Below, piece after piece: positions 15,384 through 24,949 of a stretch of DNA of 64,000 bases; position 1 is the first letter of the stretch, and the number at the start of each line of letters is the position of its first letter. The stretch comes from Tistlia consotensis USBA 355 (GTDB lineage Bacteria > Pseudomonadota > Alphaproteobacteria > Kiloniellales > DSM-21159), in contig NZ_FWZX01000005.1 in assembly GCF_900177295.1 (NCBI RefSeq), forward strand, positions 124,001 to 188,000, in the 5' to 3' direction. The notes under the pieces are model-generated. The model was not told where the DNA came from and made no database searches. It worked only from the letters and a program-made list of their open reading frames with translations. Both the position numbers and the translations under genes were made by a program.

Positions 15384-18128
15384 TCAACAAGAGCGTGCCG
15401 CGCCGACGAGGCCGTCGAGCGTCGCACCGAGCTCCCGCAGCGTAAAGGGCTTCACGAGCAGAGCCGTGTGGCCCAGTTCCGCGAGCCTGGTCTCGTCGAG
15501 ACCGTGACCGTAGCCGGTGCACAGCAGCAACGGCAGCGCCGGGCGGGTCTCGCGGATCGCCATGGCCAGCTCCTGGCCGCTCATGCCGGGCATCACCTGG
15601 TCGGTCACGACCAGGGCGAAGTCGTCGGGATGCTCGCGGAAGCCCTCCAGCGCGCTGGCGGCGTCGGAGAACTCGACGATGCAGTAGCCGAGCCGGCTCA
15701 GCAGCCCGGCGGTCGCCCCGCGCACCGCCGGATCGTCGTCGACCAGCAGCGCATTGCCGGCGCCGCCCGCCGTCGCGGCAGCCGTCGAGGCGACGGCCCG
15801 GCGCTCGCCCGCCGCGTCGGTGGCGCGCGGCAGGTAGACGTGGAACTCGCTGCCGACGCCGGGCTCGCTGTAGGCCGTGACCATGCCGTCGTACTTGCCG
15901 ACGATGCCGTGCACCACGGACAAGCCCATGCCGGTGCCCTCGCCGACCTGCTTGGTCGTGAAGAAGGGCTCGAAGATGCGCTTGAGCAGGGCCTCGTCCA
16001 TGCCCGGACCGTCGTCGCGCACGACCAGGCGGACGCAGGGGCCGCCGGCGAGCGGCGGATGAGCGGCGGCGAAGACCTCGTCTACCTCGACCTCGTCGAC
16101 CCGGACCTCGACCCGCCCCTTGCGCCGGCCGATCGCCTGGACGGCGTTGACCGTCAGGTTCATCACGATCTGGCTGAGATGGGCGGGAATCGCCAGGACG
16201 TCCGCGCAGCGGCTCCGGACGTCGACCTCGAGACGGATGTCCGGGTGGATCGTCGGACGCAGCATCGAGACGACCTCCCCGGCGACCGTCGCGAGGCAGC
16301 AGAGCTCGGCCGCGCCGTCGTCGGTGAAGCGGCTGAAGCGCAGGATCTGCTTGACCAGGTCCTTCGCCTTCTGCCCGGCGGAGAGCACCTGCTCCACGCA
16401 GTCCCGGGCCTCCTCGCCGAGGTCGGGCTCGTCGGCCAGCAGTTCGGTGTAGCCGATCATGGCGGCCAGCAGGTTGTTGAAATCGTGGGCGATGCCGCCG
16501 GCCAGCGTACCCAGGGCCTGCAGGCGCTCCGACTGGATCGCGCGCTCGGCGTTGCGCTTGACCTCGGTGATGTCGGTGCGCATGCCAACCGTGCCGCCGT
16601 CGGGAAGCGGCGTCTCCTCGACCAGGATCCAGGCGCTGCCCTGGCGCTGCTCCCAGGCGCCGGTCGGATGGCGATGCTTCTCGAGGCGCTCGGCCAGCCA
16701 CTCCTCCTCGCGGCCGAGCGCCTCGAGGTAACGCCCCTCGGCCAGACCCTCGCGCACCGCGGTCTCGAAGGAGACGCCGGTTCGGATCGCCTCGTCCGAC
16801 AGGCGGTAGAGCTCCTGGTACTTGGAGTTGCAGAGCACCAGGCGATCGTCCCGATCGTGGATCACGAAGCCGTAGGGCACGCTCTCGACCGCGGCGCGCA
16901 GCAGGGCCTCCGCGCGCTCGGCCCGGAGCCGCGCCTCGACCTCCTCGGTCTCATCGGCCATGACCCCCCGGTAGCCGCCAAACCGTCCGTCGTCGTCGAA
17001 GACCGGCACGCCGCCGGTGCGGTAGTGGCTGATCTGGCCGGACGGCATCGACTTGGAAAAGCGAAAGTCGCGGAACGGAAGGTGCGCCTCGAGCTCGTCG
17101 CAGTGCCGGCGCCAGTACTCGTTGGCGGTGCCTTCGGCCGTGACCACCTCCCACAGCGTCCGACCGAGCAGGCGGTCGCCCAGCACGCCGGAGTCGTCGC
17201 CTTTCGGCACGCTGTAGTAGGAGAAGCGCAGTTCCTCGTCCATCTCCCAGAAGCGCTCGGAGCCGGCCTCGGCGAAATGCCGGAAGCGCGCCTCGCTGGC
17301 TTGCAGGCTCGCCTCCCGCCGCTTGAGCTCGGAGATGTCGGTGACGATGCAGACCAGGGATTCCTTGACCGTGCGGCGGGTCCTCATGCGGATCCAGCGA
17401 TTGCCGGCCAAGCGGAGCTCCATCTCGCCATTGGCCGCGGTCAGGCAGCGGATCGTGTCGTCGACCCACTGGTCCTCGCGGCCGATCGCGTCCGGAAACA
17501 GGCCCGCTTCGGCAGCCGCCCGCGTGAGGTCTCGGAAGGCCGTTCCGGAGCGGACCAGCTGCGACACCGGCCGGTAGAACGCGTCGTAGTGCTCGTTGCA
17601 GAACAGCAGCCGGTCGTCGGCGTCGTAGAGCGCGAAGCCTTCCGACATCGTCTCGACGGCCTCGCAGAGCGCCTCGTGGGCCGATGCGGCGACCTGCCGC
17701 TCCCGCTGGACCCGCTGCTCCATCTGCTTGAGGTCGGAGATCGGCAGGTGCTCGATGACGAGGCCGCCCTGCCGCAGCGGCCGCGCCGTGCAGAGGAACC
17801 AGCGCTGCTCCTCGCCGAGGTGATCGGGATACTCGAGCCGAAACTCCGGGGCCGCGCCGGCCAGCACGGCGCGCAGGCCGGCGGCGATCGCCGTCAGCAC
17901 CTGGTCGCCGCCCGCCGCTGCGGCGTCACAGATCGACAGGTAGCTCGCGCCCGGACCCTCGTAGAGGCCGGCCCGGCCCGCTCCCCCGATGCGGCTGCGC
18001 CAGGCCTCGTTCACGCAGACGATGTCGCCGCCGGCCGACAGGACGGCGATGCCGGCCGGCAGCGCGTCGAGAACGGCGAGGTCGATGCGCGCCGTGTCGG
18101 ATCGGTCGGGCTGGATCAGGTCGTGCAC
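15384..18128 (-). CDS. Multi-PAS hybrid histidine kinase
   Basis: Predicted cytoplasmic sensor kinase of about 914 residues without membrane segments. Four PAS-like modules run from about 14-135, 155-270, 280-400 and 405-525. They are followed by a HisKA dimerisation domain with the phospho-acceptor H548 in the GGIAHDFNNLLA motif, a HATPase domain (N661 in the N-box, G box at 705-710, GTGMGLSVVHGI) and a C-terminal receiver (D843, K893). The HDFNN form of the H-box is typical of NtrB-like hybrid kinases. I chose GTG 18128 with AGGAG upstream; the frame is open further upstream, but that region is AT-richer and shows no homology. Its receiver partner gene follows 14 bp downstream. The ligand of the PAS domains is unknown. 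Confidence 0.9.
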   Translation of the reverse strand: MHDLIQPDRSDTARIDLAVLDALPAGIAVLSAGGDIVCVNEAWRSRIGGAGRAGLYEGPGASYLSICDAAAAGGDQVLTAIAAGLRAVLAGAAPEFRLEYPDHLGEEQRWFLCTARPLRQGGLVIEHLPISDLKQMEQRVQRERQVAASAHEALCEAVETMSEGFALYDADDRLLFCNEHYDAFYRPVSQLVRSGTAFRDLTRAAAEAGLFPDAIGREDQWVDDTIRCLTAANGEMELRLAGNRWIRMRTRRTVKESLVCIVTDISELKRREASLQASEARFRHFAEAGSERFWEMDEELRFSYYSVPKGDDSGVLGDRLLGRTLWEVVTAEGTANEYWRRHCDELEAHLPFRDFRFSKSMPSGQISHYRTGGVPVFDDDGRFGGYRGVMADETEEVEARLRAERAEALLRAAVESVPYGFVIHDRDDRLVLCNSKYQELYRLSDEAIRTGVSFETAVREGLAEGRYLEALGREEEWLAERLEKHRHPTGAWEQRQGSAWILVEETPLPDGGTVGMRTDITEVKRNAERAIQSERLQALGTLAGGIAHDFNNLLAAMIGYTELLADEPDLGEEARDCVEQVLSAGQKAKDLVKQILRFSRFTDDGAAELCCLATVAGEVVSMLRPTIHPDIRLEVDVRSRCADVLAIPAHLSQIVMNLTVNAVQAIGRRKGRVEVRVDEVEVDEVFAAAHPPLAGGPCVRLVVRDDGPGMDEALLKRIFEPFFTTKQVGEGTGMGLSVVHGIVGKYDGMVTAYSEPGVGSEFHVYLPRATDAAGERRAVASTAAATAGGAGNALLVDDDPAVRGATAGLLSRLGYCIVEFSDAASALEGFREHPDDFALVVTDQVMPGMSGQELAMAIRETRPALPLLLCTGYGHGLDETRLAELGHTALLVKPFTLRELGATLDGLVGAARSC

Positions 18129-18672
18129 TGCCTGGGCGCTCCTGGCTGCTCCACCGCCCCCCTCGACGGGTCGGCTCGCGGAGCCGGACGGTCGCTGGGT
18201 CCGGGTCGGCCGCGGTCGAGGCTCCAGATAGCCACGGCCGCCGTTAAGAAACGCTGAAATGGCCGGAAGATCCAAGAATTCGCGCGAAACGGCTGAAACA
18301 TCGAAGGGATTGGCGGAGTATTCCCTCGCGAATATTCCCCTGGCGGCGACCGTCGACGCCGGGGCGCCGGACGCGAGACGGCCGCTGCCGGGCGGTCCGG
18401 GAAGAGCGGCTCGACCTGCAACGTGAGGAGGCACCAGACCGGGAAGACGCACCGCAGACGGGCAGGATTCACTCCACCTTAACTGGCGTCGACGACAGTG
18501 CGCTTTCGACCGGAGAGTTCCGATTCGGAGTCCGGGACGAGCGGGTCGGAACGCGGGCGAAAGGCCGCAGGCCGCTGCCGCGTCACCGGTCGCCCGGAGG
18601 GCGGCCCAGCCGCGCCGGCAGACCGCCGACCCACCCGGAAACGCAAGGCCGCCACCGTTCGGCGAAGGAGCC
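18129..18672. other. 544-bp divergent intergenic region
   Basis: No convincing gene. A relatively AT-rich stretch at about 18235-18345 probably holds the kinase promoter. Closer to the plus-strand gene, TGCGCTTTCGACCGG (18499-18513) resembles a motif at 14256-14273 and, in part, one at 1494-1506, all in plus orientation upstream of plus-strand genes. Confidence 0.4.
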
Positions 18673-18675
18673 ATG

Positions 18676-20466
18676 ATGCCAGTTCAGCCGCCCGGACCGA
18701 CCGGTGTCAGAAGGGCATGGCGGCAGTTGCTTTCGTTCCTGGAAGTCTCGGAGGAGGCGCCCCGGCCGACCGCGCACCCGGCCGCGCACCCGGCCGCGCC
18801 GGCAGCCGCGCCGCGCGCCGCGGCGGAGGCTGCGGCACCCGCCGGCGGCGCCAGGCTCGATCCCCGGCTGGAACAGCTCCTCACCCGCCACGCCGAGACC
18901 GGACCGGTCCCCGGGGGACGCGTGCATCTGCTCAACCTGGAGCCGATCAAGGCGCGACTAGGCGACCGCTGGCCGAACGCCCGCGACCGGGTGCGCAGGA
19001 CCATCGAGACCGAGCTGCAGGGCCGGCTCGGCCGGCACGACTTCTTCTCGCACAGCGGCGAGAACGGCTACGTCATCGTGTTCGGCGACTGCAGCGAAGC
19101 CGAGGCCAAGCTGAAGATCGCGCTGCTCGCGGAGGCGGCCCTGGCGAAGCTGTTCGGCGGCAAGGAGGCCGAGGAGCTCCGGGCTCTCGCCGTCCGGTCG
19201 GTGGTCACGGAGGCCGACGGCCGCCTCGCCACCCGGCTGCTCGACAGCACCGAGTCGCTGCTCGCCTCCTTCGACGACGCCCAGCCGCTGCCGGCCGACG
19301 ACCACCGGCCCGAAAGCCGCCAGGATTCGGCGCTCGACGAGGCGGCGGTCGCCATGCTGCTGGCCGGCCTGGACGAGCAGCTGAAGATGCTCCGGACCTC
19401 CGGCGAGCAGCGGGTGCAGCCGCAGCTCGTCGCCAACCGCCTGCACGAGATCCTCGGCCACCTGCGCGCGCTCGAGGGCAAGATGGTGCGCCGGCTCGAC
19501 GACCTCGCCGCGGCGGGCGGCCCGGACCGGCCGGATATCAAGCTCAATCCCGGCCTGATCCGCGTCGCTCACCACTCGCTGAAGACGCTCCGCCAGATCA
19601 AGCACCAGGCGGAGACCGAGCTCGAGACGCACGAGCAGGCCGCCGCCACACTGCCGACGGAGAGCGAGCCGGCGCTCGAGCAGGCGGATCTCCGGGTCCT
19701 CTACCGGCCCTACTGGCACGCGCCGAGCAGGAAGGTCGCCGTCTACGCGCCCGAGGCACAGCTGGTGACCAGTTCGGGCGCGCTGGCGAGCGATCGGGAT
19801 GCCGTCTTCGACGAGGAGATCGAGGAGGCCGTGGACCGGCTCGTCCTGCTGCACGGCCGGCGCGATCTCGAAGCCGCGATCAAGGCGCACAGCCCGGCGA
19901 TCGTCGCGATCTCGATCCACTACGGCACCCTCGCGCGGATCGGCAGCCGCCGGCGCTACCTCGATCTCTGTCGCAACATCCGCGCCGAGGACCGCAGCTT
20001 CGTGCTGTGGCAGCTGCTCGGCCTGCCACGCCAGGCGTTCCAGAGCCAGCTGCGCGGATTCGTCGAGCAGCTGCGCCCCTTCGGCCGGTCGATCTCGGTG
20101 ATGCTGACCCTGACCGAGCAGACCTTTCCGCACCTCGCCCACGACCTGGAGCTGATCGCCCTGTCCGGTGTCGCGGCGGTCGGGCTCGATGCCGGGCAGC
20201 TCGGCGCCGAGGAGAAGGAGCTGATCAGGCTGTTCGACTACGTCGCCAAGGTCAGCGAGGCCGCCAGGCTGAAGTGCTATGCCACCGGCATCGAGACCAG
20301 CAGCCTCGTGCTGGCGGCGACCTGCGCCGGCTTCAGCTATGTCGCCGGGCCCGCGGTCGCCGAGCCGCTGACCAGGCTCGACGGCGTCAAGCCCGCCGAG
20401 TTCGACCGGATCTATCTCGGCAAGGCCGAGGCGGCCGGCACGGGCTCCGACGAGACGGCCGGATAG
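18676..20466 (+). CDS. Degenerate GGDEF/EAL-like protein
   Basis: Cytoplasmic protein of 596 residues. After an Ala/Pro-rich linker (about 28-60) comes a region with a diguanylate-cyclase-like outline (LLNLEPIKARLGD, then HDFFSHSGENGYVIVFGDCS near residue 125) in which the GGDEF loop is replaced by SGENGY. Helical segments follow. From about 340 to 590 there is an EAL-like outline (LRVLYRPYW, APEAQL where the EAL signature is expected, and a late CYATGIETSSLVLAATCAGF matching the EGVET region). Catalytic acidic residues are not recognisable, so I infer a non-enzymatic protein, perhaps a c-di-GMP effector or scaffold. GGAG favours ATG 18676 over 18673. Divergent from the hybrid kinase. Confidence 0.7.
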   Translation: MPVQPPGPTGVRRAWRQLLSFLEVSEEAPRPTAHPAAHPAAPAAAPRAAAEAAAPAGGARLDPRLEQLLTRHAETGPVPGGRVHLLNLEPIKARLGDRWPNARDRVRRTIETELQGRLGRHDFFSHSGENGYVIVFGDCSEAEAKLKIALLAEAALAKLFGGKEAEELRALAVRSVVTEADGRLATRLLDSTESLLASFDDAQPLPADDHRPESRQDSALDEAAVAMLLAGLDEQLKMLRTSGEQRVQPQLVANRLHEILGHLRALEGKMVRRLDDLAAAGGPDRPDIKLNPGLIRVAHHSLKTLRQIKHQAETELETHEQAAATLPTESEPALEQADLRVLYRPYWHAPSRKVAVYAPEAQLVTSSGALASDRDAVFDEEIEEAVDRLVLLHGRRDLEAAIKAHSPAIVAISIHYGTLARIGSRRRYLDLCRNIRAEDRSFVLWQLLGLPRQAFQSQLRGFVEQLRPFGRSISVMLTLTEQTFPHLAHDLELIALSGVAAVGLDAGQLGAEEKELIRLFDYVAKVSEAARLKCYATGIETSSLVLAATCAGFSYVAGPAVAEPLTRLDGVKPAEFDRIYLGKAEAAGTGSDETAG

Positions 20467-20601
20467 CGCCCGGCCGCGACCGCGGGCCCCCGGACTTCTC
20501 CGAATCGTCGCCGGCGCGCGCCAGCTTTTCCGGCCTGGCGCGTGAATGTCTCCTGAAGCCCCTTTTCGCGGGCTCGCATCAACTTGCCGAGGAGACAGGA
20601 G

Positions 20602-21369
20602 ATGCTAGGCGGCATCGGCAGCTACGGGTCCGCGGCTTCGGCCCTGATGACCCAGCAGTTCAGCCGGCTGGACAGCGATTCCAGCGGCACGATCAGCCAG
20701 GAGGAGTTCGTCGCCGGCCGGCCGGACGGCGTCAGCTCGGACCAGGCTTCGGCGCTCTACAGCGCCCTGGACAGCGAGGGCTCGGGCGAGCTTTCCGCCT
20801 CGGACCTCGCCTCCGCCTTCCAGCAGCTGTCCGGCGCCATGCAGACCACGATGCTGCAGGCCCAGGAGAGTGCGCAGCAGGGCGGCGCCGCGAGCGACCT
20901 CTTCGCGACGCTCGACAGCGACGGCGACGGCAGCCTGACCAGGGAGGAGTTCCTGGCCGGCAAGCCCGACGACGTCAGCGACACCCAGGCCGAAGCCTTG
21001 TGGAACGACCTCTCGGGCGGCAGCGACAGCATCGACGAGGCGGACTTCGCCTCCGCTGCGCCGTCCGGGCCGGCGGCCGGCGGCCCGGGGGGACCGGGCG
21101 GCGCCGGCGGCCCGCCGCCGTCCGACGACAGCGACGACACCAGCACGTCGGTCTCGCCGCTCGACACCAACGGCGACGGGGTGGTCAGCGAGGCGGAGTT
21201 CCTGGCCGGCAAGCCCGAGGCGGTGACGGACCAGCAGGCCCAGGACCTGTGGAGCGCGCTCTCCGGCGGCAGCGACAGCCTGTCGACGCAGGACCTCGCC
21301 GCGGCCCTGCAGCCGCCGATGGCCTTCGCCCAGGCCGCCTCGGCCTACGCCGCGACGGCGGCGGGCTGA
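20602..21369 (+). CDS. EF-hand calcium-binding protein
   Basis: Acidic protein of 255 residues without a signal peptide. There are four EF-hand loops: D24-E35, D57-D68 (degenerate last position), D105-E116 and D188-E199, the best being DSDGDGSLTREE and DTNGDGVVSEAE. Three of them are followed by the same FxAG(K/R)P-x3-(S/T) phrase, so the protein grew by duplication of an EF-hand pair whose second hand is decaying (LSGGSDS remnants). A Gly/Pro-rich linker lies at 155-175. Function is probably calcium buffering or sensing, or it may be secreted by a leaderless route. The ATG at 20602 sits behind GAGGAGACAGGAG, which gives a strong site. Gene stands alone. Confidence 0.85.
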   Translation: MLGGIGSYGSAASALMTQQFSRLDSDSSGTISQEEFVAGRPDGVSSDQASALYSALDSEGSGELSASDLASAFQQLSGAMQTTMLQAQESAQQGGAASDLFATLDSDGDGSLTREEFLAGKPDDVSDTQAEALWNDLSGGSDSIDEADFASAAPSGPAAGGPGGPGGAGGPPPSDDSDDTSTSVSPLDTNGDGVVSEAEFLAGKPEAVTDQQAQDLWSALSGGSDSLSTQDLAAALQPPMAFAQAASAYAATAAG

Positions 21370-21403
21370 GCGGCCCGGCCGGACCGGACGGCGGCCGCGC
21401 CGC

Positions 21404-23188
21404 TCAGTGGTTGTCGCGCGGCAGGCCCTTGGTCTCGGCGATGCGCAGGTAGAGCGTCGCCGGCTCCAGGCAGCCGCCGCCGTCGAGCTGGCCGACCATC
21501 GAGCGGTAGATCTCCTGCCAGGGCGTCTGGTGCTCCGGGTAGGAGGGCGTCCAGGCCGCCCGCCGGCGCTCGATCTCCGCCTCCTCGACCAGCATGTCGA
21601 CGCGCCGGTTCTTGAGGTCGACGCGCACCCGGTCGCCGGTCGCGAGCAGCGCCAGGCCGCCGCCGACCGCCGCCTCGGGCGCGGCGTTGAGGATCGAGGG
21701 GCTGGCCGAGGTCCCGGACTGGCGGCCGTCGCCGATCGTCGGCAGCTCGGTGATGCCCCGCTTGATGAGCCGCGCCGGCGGCTGCATGTTCACGACCTCC
21801 GCCGAGCCCGGATAGCCGACTGGCCCGCAGTTGCGGATGAACAGGATCGCGTTCTCGTCGATCGGCAGGTCCGGGTCGTCGATCCGGTGGTGGTAGTCCT
21901 CGGGCCCCTCGAAGACGATCGCCGTGCCCTCGAACATGCCGGGATGCTCCGGGTTCTCCAGGTAGCGGCGGCGGAAGTCGGGGCCGATCGCCGAGGTCTT
22001 CATGACCGCGGCGTCGAAGAGGTTGCCGCCCATGACCAGCAGGCCGGCGCTCTGCTTCAGCGGCTCCTTGACCGTGCGGATGACCTCGCGGTCGAAGGTG
22101 AACTGGCCGCGCATCTCCTCGCCGATCGTGCGGCCGCTGACGGTCATCGCCTGCTCGCGGATCAGGCCGGCCTCGATCAGCTCGGCCATCACCGCCGGCA
22201 CGCCGCCGGCCCGGTGGAAGCGCTCGCCGAGGAAGCGGCCGGTCGGCTGGCAGTCGACGATCAGCGGCACGTCGAAGCCGACCCTCTGCCAGTCCTCCAT
22301 GGTCAGCTCGACGCCCATGTGGCGGGCGATGGCGATCAGGTGCGGCGGCGCGTTGGTCGAGGCGCCGAGCGCCGAGCAGAGCACGATGGCGTTCTCGAAG
22401 GCGGCCTTGGTCATGACCTGCGAGGGCCTGAGGTCCTCGCGCACCATCTCGACGATGCGCTTGCCGGTCGCCCAGGCCATCTGCGCGCGCTCGCGGTAGG
22501 GCCCCGGGATCGCCGCGCAGCCGGGCAGCGACATGCCCAGGCCCTCGGCCAGCGAGTTCATCGAGAGCGCCGTGCCCATGGTGTTGCAGTGGCCGACCGA
22601 GGGCGCCGAGGCGGCGACCCGCTTGATGAACTCCTCGTAGTCGATCTCGCCGGCCGCCAGCAGCTTGCGGGAATCCCAGACGACGGTCCCCGAGCCGGCC
22701 AGCTCACCCTTGTGGTGGCCGTCGAGCATCGGGCCGCCGGACAGCACGATGGCCGGCAGGTCGACGGTCGCCGCGCCCATCAGCTGGGCCGGCGTGGTCT
22801 TGTCGCAGCCGGTGGTCAGCACGACGCCGTCGATCGGATAGCCGTAGAGCACCTCGACCAGGCCCAGGTAGGCGAGGTTGCGGTCGAGCGCGGCGGTCGG
22901 CCGCTTGCCGGTCTCCTGGATCGGATGGACCGGGAACTCCATCGCGATGCCGCCGGCCGCGGCGATGCCGTCGCGCACCCGCTTGGCCAGCTCCAGGTGG
23001 TGGCGGTTGCAGGGCGCGAGATCCGAGCCGGTCTGGGCGATGCCGATGATCGGCTTGCCCGACTGCAGCTCCTCGCGGGTCAGGCCGTAGTTCAGGTAGC
23101 GCTCCAGGTAGAGCGCCGTCATGCCCGGGTTGTCCGGATTGTCGAACCACTCCTGGGAACGCAGCCGCTTCTTGCTTGCTTCCGTCAT
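21404..23188 (-). CDS. IlvD/Edd family sugar-acid dehydratase
   Basis: Fe-S-dependent dehydratase of 594 residues. Cluster cysteines and surrounding motifs are present: [24 protein letters not shown] and [11 protein letters not shown]. The late [19 protein letters not shown] is the IlvD/Edd signature. The subgroup with an N-terminal RSQEWFDNP opening converts sugar acids such as L-arabonate, D-xylonate, D-fuconate or D-galactonate to 2-keto-3-deoxy acids. Its ATG overlaps the aldolase stop by 4 bp (ATGA). Together with the kinase and aldolase upstream it completes a De Ley-Doudoroff route: hexonate to KDGal, KDPGal, then pyruvate and glyceraldehyde 3-phosphate. D-galactonate is the likely substrate, by context only. 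Confidence 0.9.
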   Translation of the reverse strand: MTEASKKRLRSQEWFDNPDNPGMTALYLERYLNYGLTREELQSGKPIIGIAQTGSDLAPCNRHHLELAKRVRDGIAAAGGIAMEFPVHPIQETGKRPTAALDRNLAYLGLVEVLYGYPIDGVVLTTGCDKTTPAQLMGAATVDLPAIVLSGGPMLDGHHKGELAGSGTVVWDSRKLLAAGEIDYEEFIKRVAASAPSVGHCNTMGTALSMNSLAEGLGMSLPGCAAIPGPYRERAQMAWATGKRIVEMVREDLRPSQVMTKAAFENAIVLCSALGASTNAPPHLIAIARHMGVELTMEDWQRVGFDVPLIVDCQPTGRFLGERFHRAGGVPAVMAELIEAGLIREQAMTVSGRTIGEEMRGQFTFDREVIRTVKEPLKQSAGLLVMGGNLFDAAVMKTSAIGPDFRRRYLENPEHPGMFEGTAIVFEGPEDYHHRIDDPDLPIDENAILFIRNCGPVGYPGSAEVVNMQPPARLIKRGITELPTIGDGRQSGTSASPSILNAAPEAAVGGGLALLATGDRVRVDLKNRRVDMLVEEAEIERRRAAWTPSYPEHQTPWQEIYRSMVGQLDGGGCLEPATLYLRIAETKGLPRDNH

Positions 23189-23811
23189 CGGTCTCTTCCC
23201 TCGGGCTTCTTCTCGTTCAGGGCGTCGTAGGCTTCGACCAGCCGGCGCGCGGCCGCGCCGACCTCGCCGGCCGCCCGGCCCAGCTTGTAGAGGTTCGAGC
23301 CGAGGCCGAAGCCGATGCACCCGGCCCGACGGTAGGCCGACAGGTCGGGCGCGTCGATGCCGCCGACAGCATAGAGCGCCAGCGCGGGCGGCATGACTGC
23401 TTTCAGGGCGGCGACGCCGGCAGGGCCGAGCAGGAAGGCCGGGAACAGCTTGAGCGCCGTCGCCCCGGCCGCAGCCGCGACCAGGCACTCGGTCGCCGTG
23501 AAGGCGCCGGGATAGGAGTCGAGGCCGGCGTCGCGCGTCGCCTCGATGATCACCCGGTCGGTGTTCGGCGAGACCACGAAGCGGCCGCGTGCCGCCCTGA
23601 CCTTGCGCACCTCGCCGGGGGTCAGCACCGTGCCGGCGCCGACCTCCGCGCGCCCGCCCAGGCGCTCGGCCAGCAGGGCGATCGACTCGAAGGGCCGCGG
23701 CGAGTTGAGCGGCACCTCGAGCCGCTGGATCCCGGCCTCGACCAGGGCCTCGCCGACCGCCGGCGCCTCCTCGGGCGTCAGCCCGCGCAGGATCGCCATC
23801 AGTTCGCGCAT
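23185..23811 (-). CDS. dgoA: 2-dehydro-3-deoxy-6-phosphogalactonate aldolase
   Basis: Class I KDPG/KDPGal aldolase of 208 residues, the usual trimer-forming size. The Schiff-base lysine is K121 in ATALKLFPA, the general base is E32 in RLEVPLNSP, and the GAGTVLTP phosphate loop is present. LNSP after the base matches KDPGal rather than KDPG aldolases. It cleaves KDPGal to pyruvate and glyceraldehyde 3-phosphate. It overlaps the kinase gene by 13 bp and the dehydratase by 4 bp, which implies translational coupling. Confidence 0.92.
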   Translation of the reverse strand: MRELMAILRGLTPEEAPAVGEALVEAGIQRLEVPLNSPRPFESIALLAERLGGRAEVGAGTVLTPGEVRKVRAARGRFVVSPNTDRVIIEATRDAGLDSYPGAFTATECLVAAAAGATALKLFPAFLLGPAGVAALKAVMPPALALYAVGGIDAPDLSAYRRAGCIGFGLGSNLYKLGRAAGEVGAAARRLVEAYDALNEKKPEGRDR

Positions 23812-24797
23812 TTCGGTCCCTCTTCCGTTCTGCCGCGGCGAAGCGCCGCCAGGCCGGCGATCACCGCCGTCCCGCCGCTCACCGTCTCGGGCGTGCAGCC
23901 CGCGATCCCCAGCGCCTCGACATAGAGTGCGGCGAGGCTGTCGTCGCCGATCACTGCGACGCCGGCGCTCGGCGCCGGGCCGCCGGGCCAGGTCGCCGCC
24001 GAGGCCAGCTCCTGGCCGATCAGCAGGCCGGAGAGGCGCGAGCGCGCGGCGGCGCCGGCCTCGCCGAACAGCAGGTGCCGGGCGCGCAGGCCGAACAGCC
24101 GGGCCGGCACCTCGGCGGGCGCCGCCAGGGCCTCGCGCACCCCCACCGCGAAGGCCTCCGGGTCCGTAGCCCCGGCCCCGCCGACGCTGTGGCGCAGGAT
24201 CGACTGGCCGGCCAGCAGGCCGAACAGCTCCCCGGTCATGTAGGTGCGGAAGGACCGCAGGATGCCGCGCGACACGCTGACCCACTTCGAGTGGGTGCCG
24301 GGCAGGCAGAGCGCCCAGTCGCCCATTCCCGCGCCCATTCCCGCGCCCTGGCCCGCACCCGCGCCGCGGCCGGCCAGGAAGCCGAGGATCTGGGTCTCCT
24401 CGCCGCGCAGCACGTCGGGCGCGGCGGGATCGCGCTGGGCCAGGCCCGGCACGATGGCGACGGCGATCCGCGGATCGCGGGTGCCGACCTCGAGGGCGCC
24501 GGCGCCGAGCCAGTCGAGCGGCAGCGGCAGGTCGAGGTAGGGCGCCTCCTGCCAGCCCTGGCGGGCCCCCGCCATGCCGCAGACCAGCACCGGCAGCCGG
24601 ACCCCCTCGGCGACGCCGTCCAGCCAGTCGCCGAGCGCCGCGACCAGCGCCGTCTCGAAGGCCTCGGCCCCCTGTCCGGCCAGGCCGCCCATGCCGGGAC
24701 CGCCGCGCGCCGGGCCGAGCGGCCGGCCGGTCCCGTCGAAGGCCCAGGCCCTGAGGTTGCTGGTGCCCCAGTCGACGCCGATCCAGTCGATGGTCAT
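23799..24797 (-). CDS. dgoK: 2-dehydro-3-deoxygalactonokinase
   Basis: Sugar-acid kinase of the DgoK family (ASKHA fold), 332 residues. The N-terminal [14 protein letters not shown] phosphate-1 motif, the central [13 protein letters not shown] motif and the [13 protein letters not shown] segment are diagnostic. It phosphorylates 2-keto-3-deoxygalactonate at C6 with ATP. A short run alternating Gly-Ala-Gly (about residues 145-160) is low-complexity and not part of the family core. It lies 152 bp downstream of the last permease gene and overlaps the aldolase gene. Confidence 0.93.
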   Translation of the reverse strand: MTIDWIGVDWGTSNLRAWAFDGTGRPLGPARGGPGMGGLAGQGAEAFETALVAALGDWLDGVAEGVRLPVLVCGMAGARQGWQEAPYLDLPLPLDWLGAGALEVGTRDPRIAVAIVPGLAQRDPAAPDVLRGEETQILGFLAGRGAGAGQGAGMGAGMGDWALCLPGTHSKWVSVSRGILRSFRTYMTGELFGLLAGQSILRHSVGGAGATDPEAFAVGVREALAAPAEVPARLFGLRARHLLFGEAGAAARSRLSGLLIGQELASAATWPGGPAPSAGVAVIGDDSLAALYVEALGIAGCTPETVSGGTAVIAGLAALRRGRTEEGPKCAN

Positions 24798-24949
24798 CCT
24801 TCGGGAGTCATCCTTGGGGGGTCATTCCGTCGTCCGGCCCGCGGGGTGGCGGCGCGGCGACGCCCGGTCGGGCGGCCTGCGCGGTGCCCCCGACATAGGC
24901 GGGCGGCGGAGCAGGTGTCAACGGAGCCGAGCGGCGCGGTCCCCCTCGC

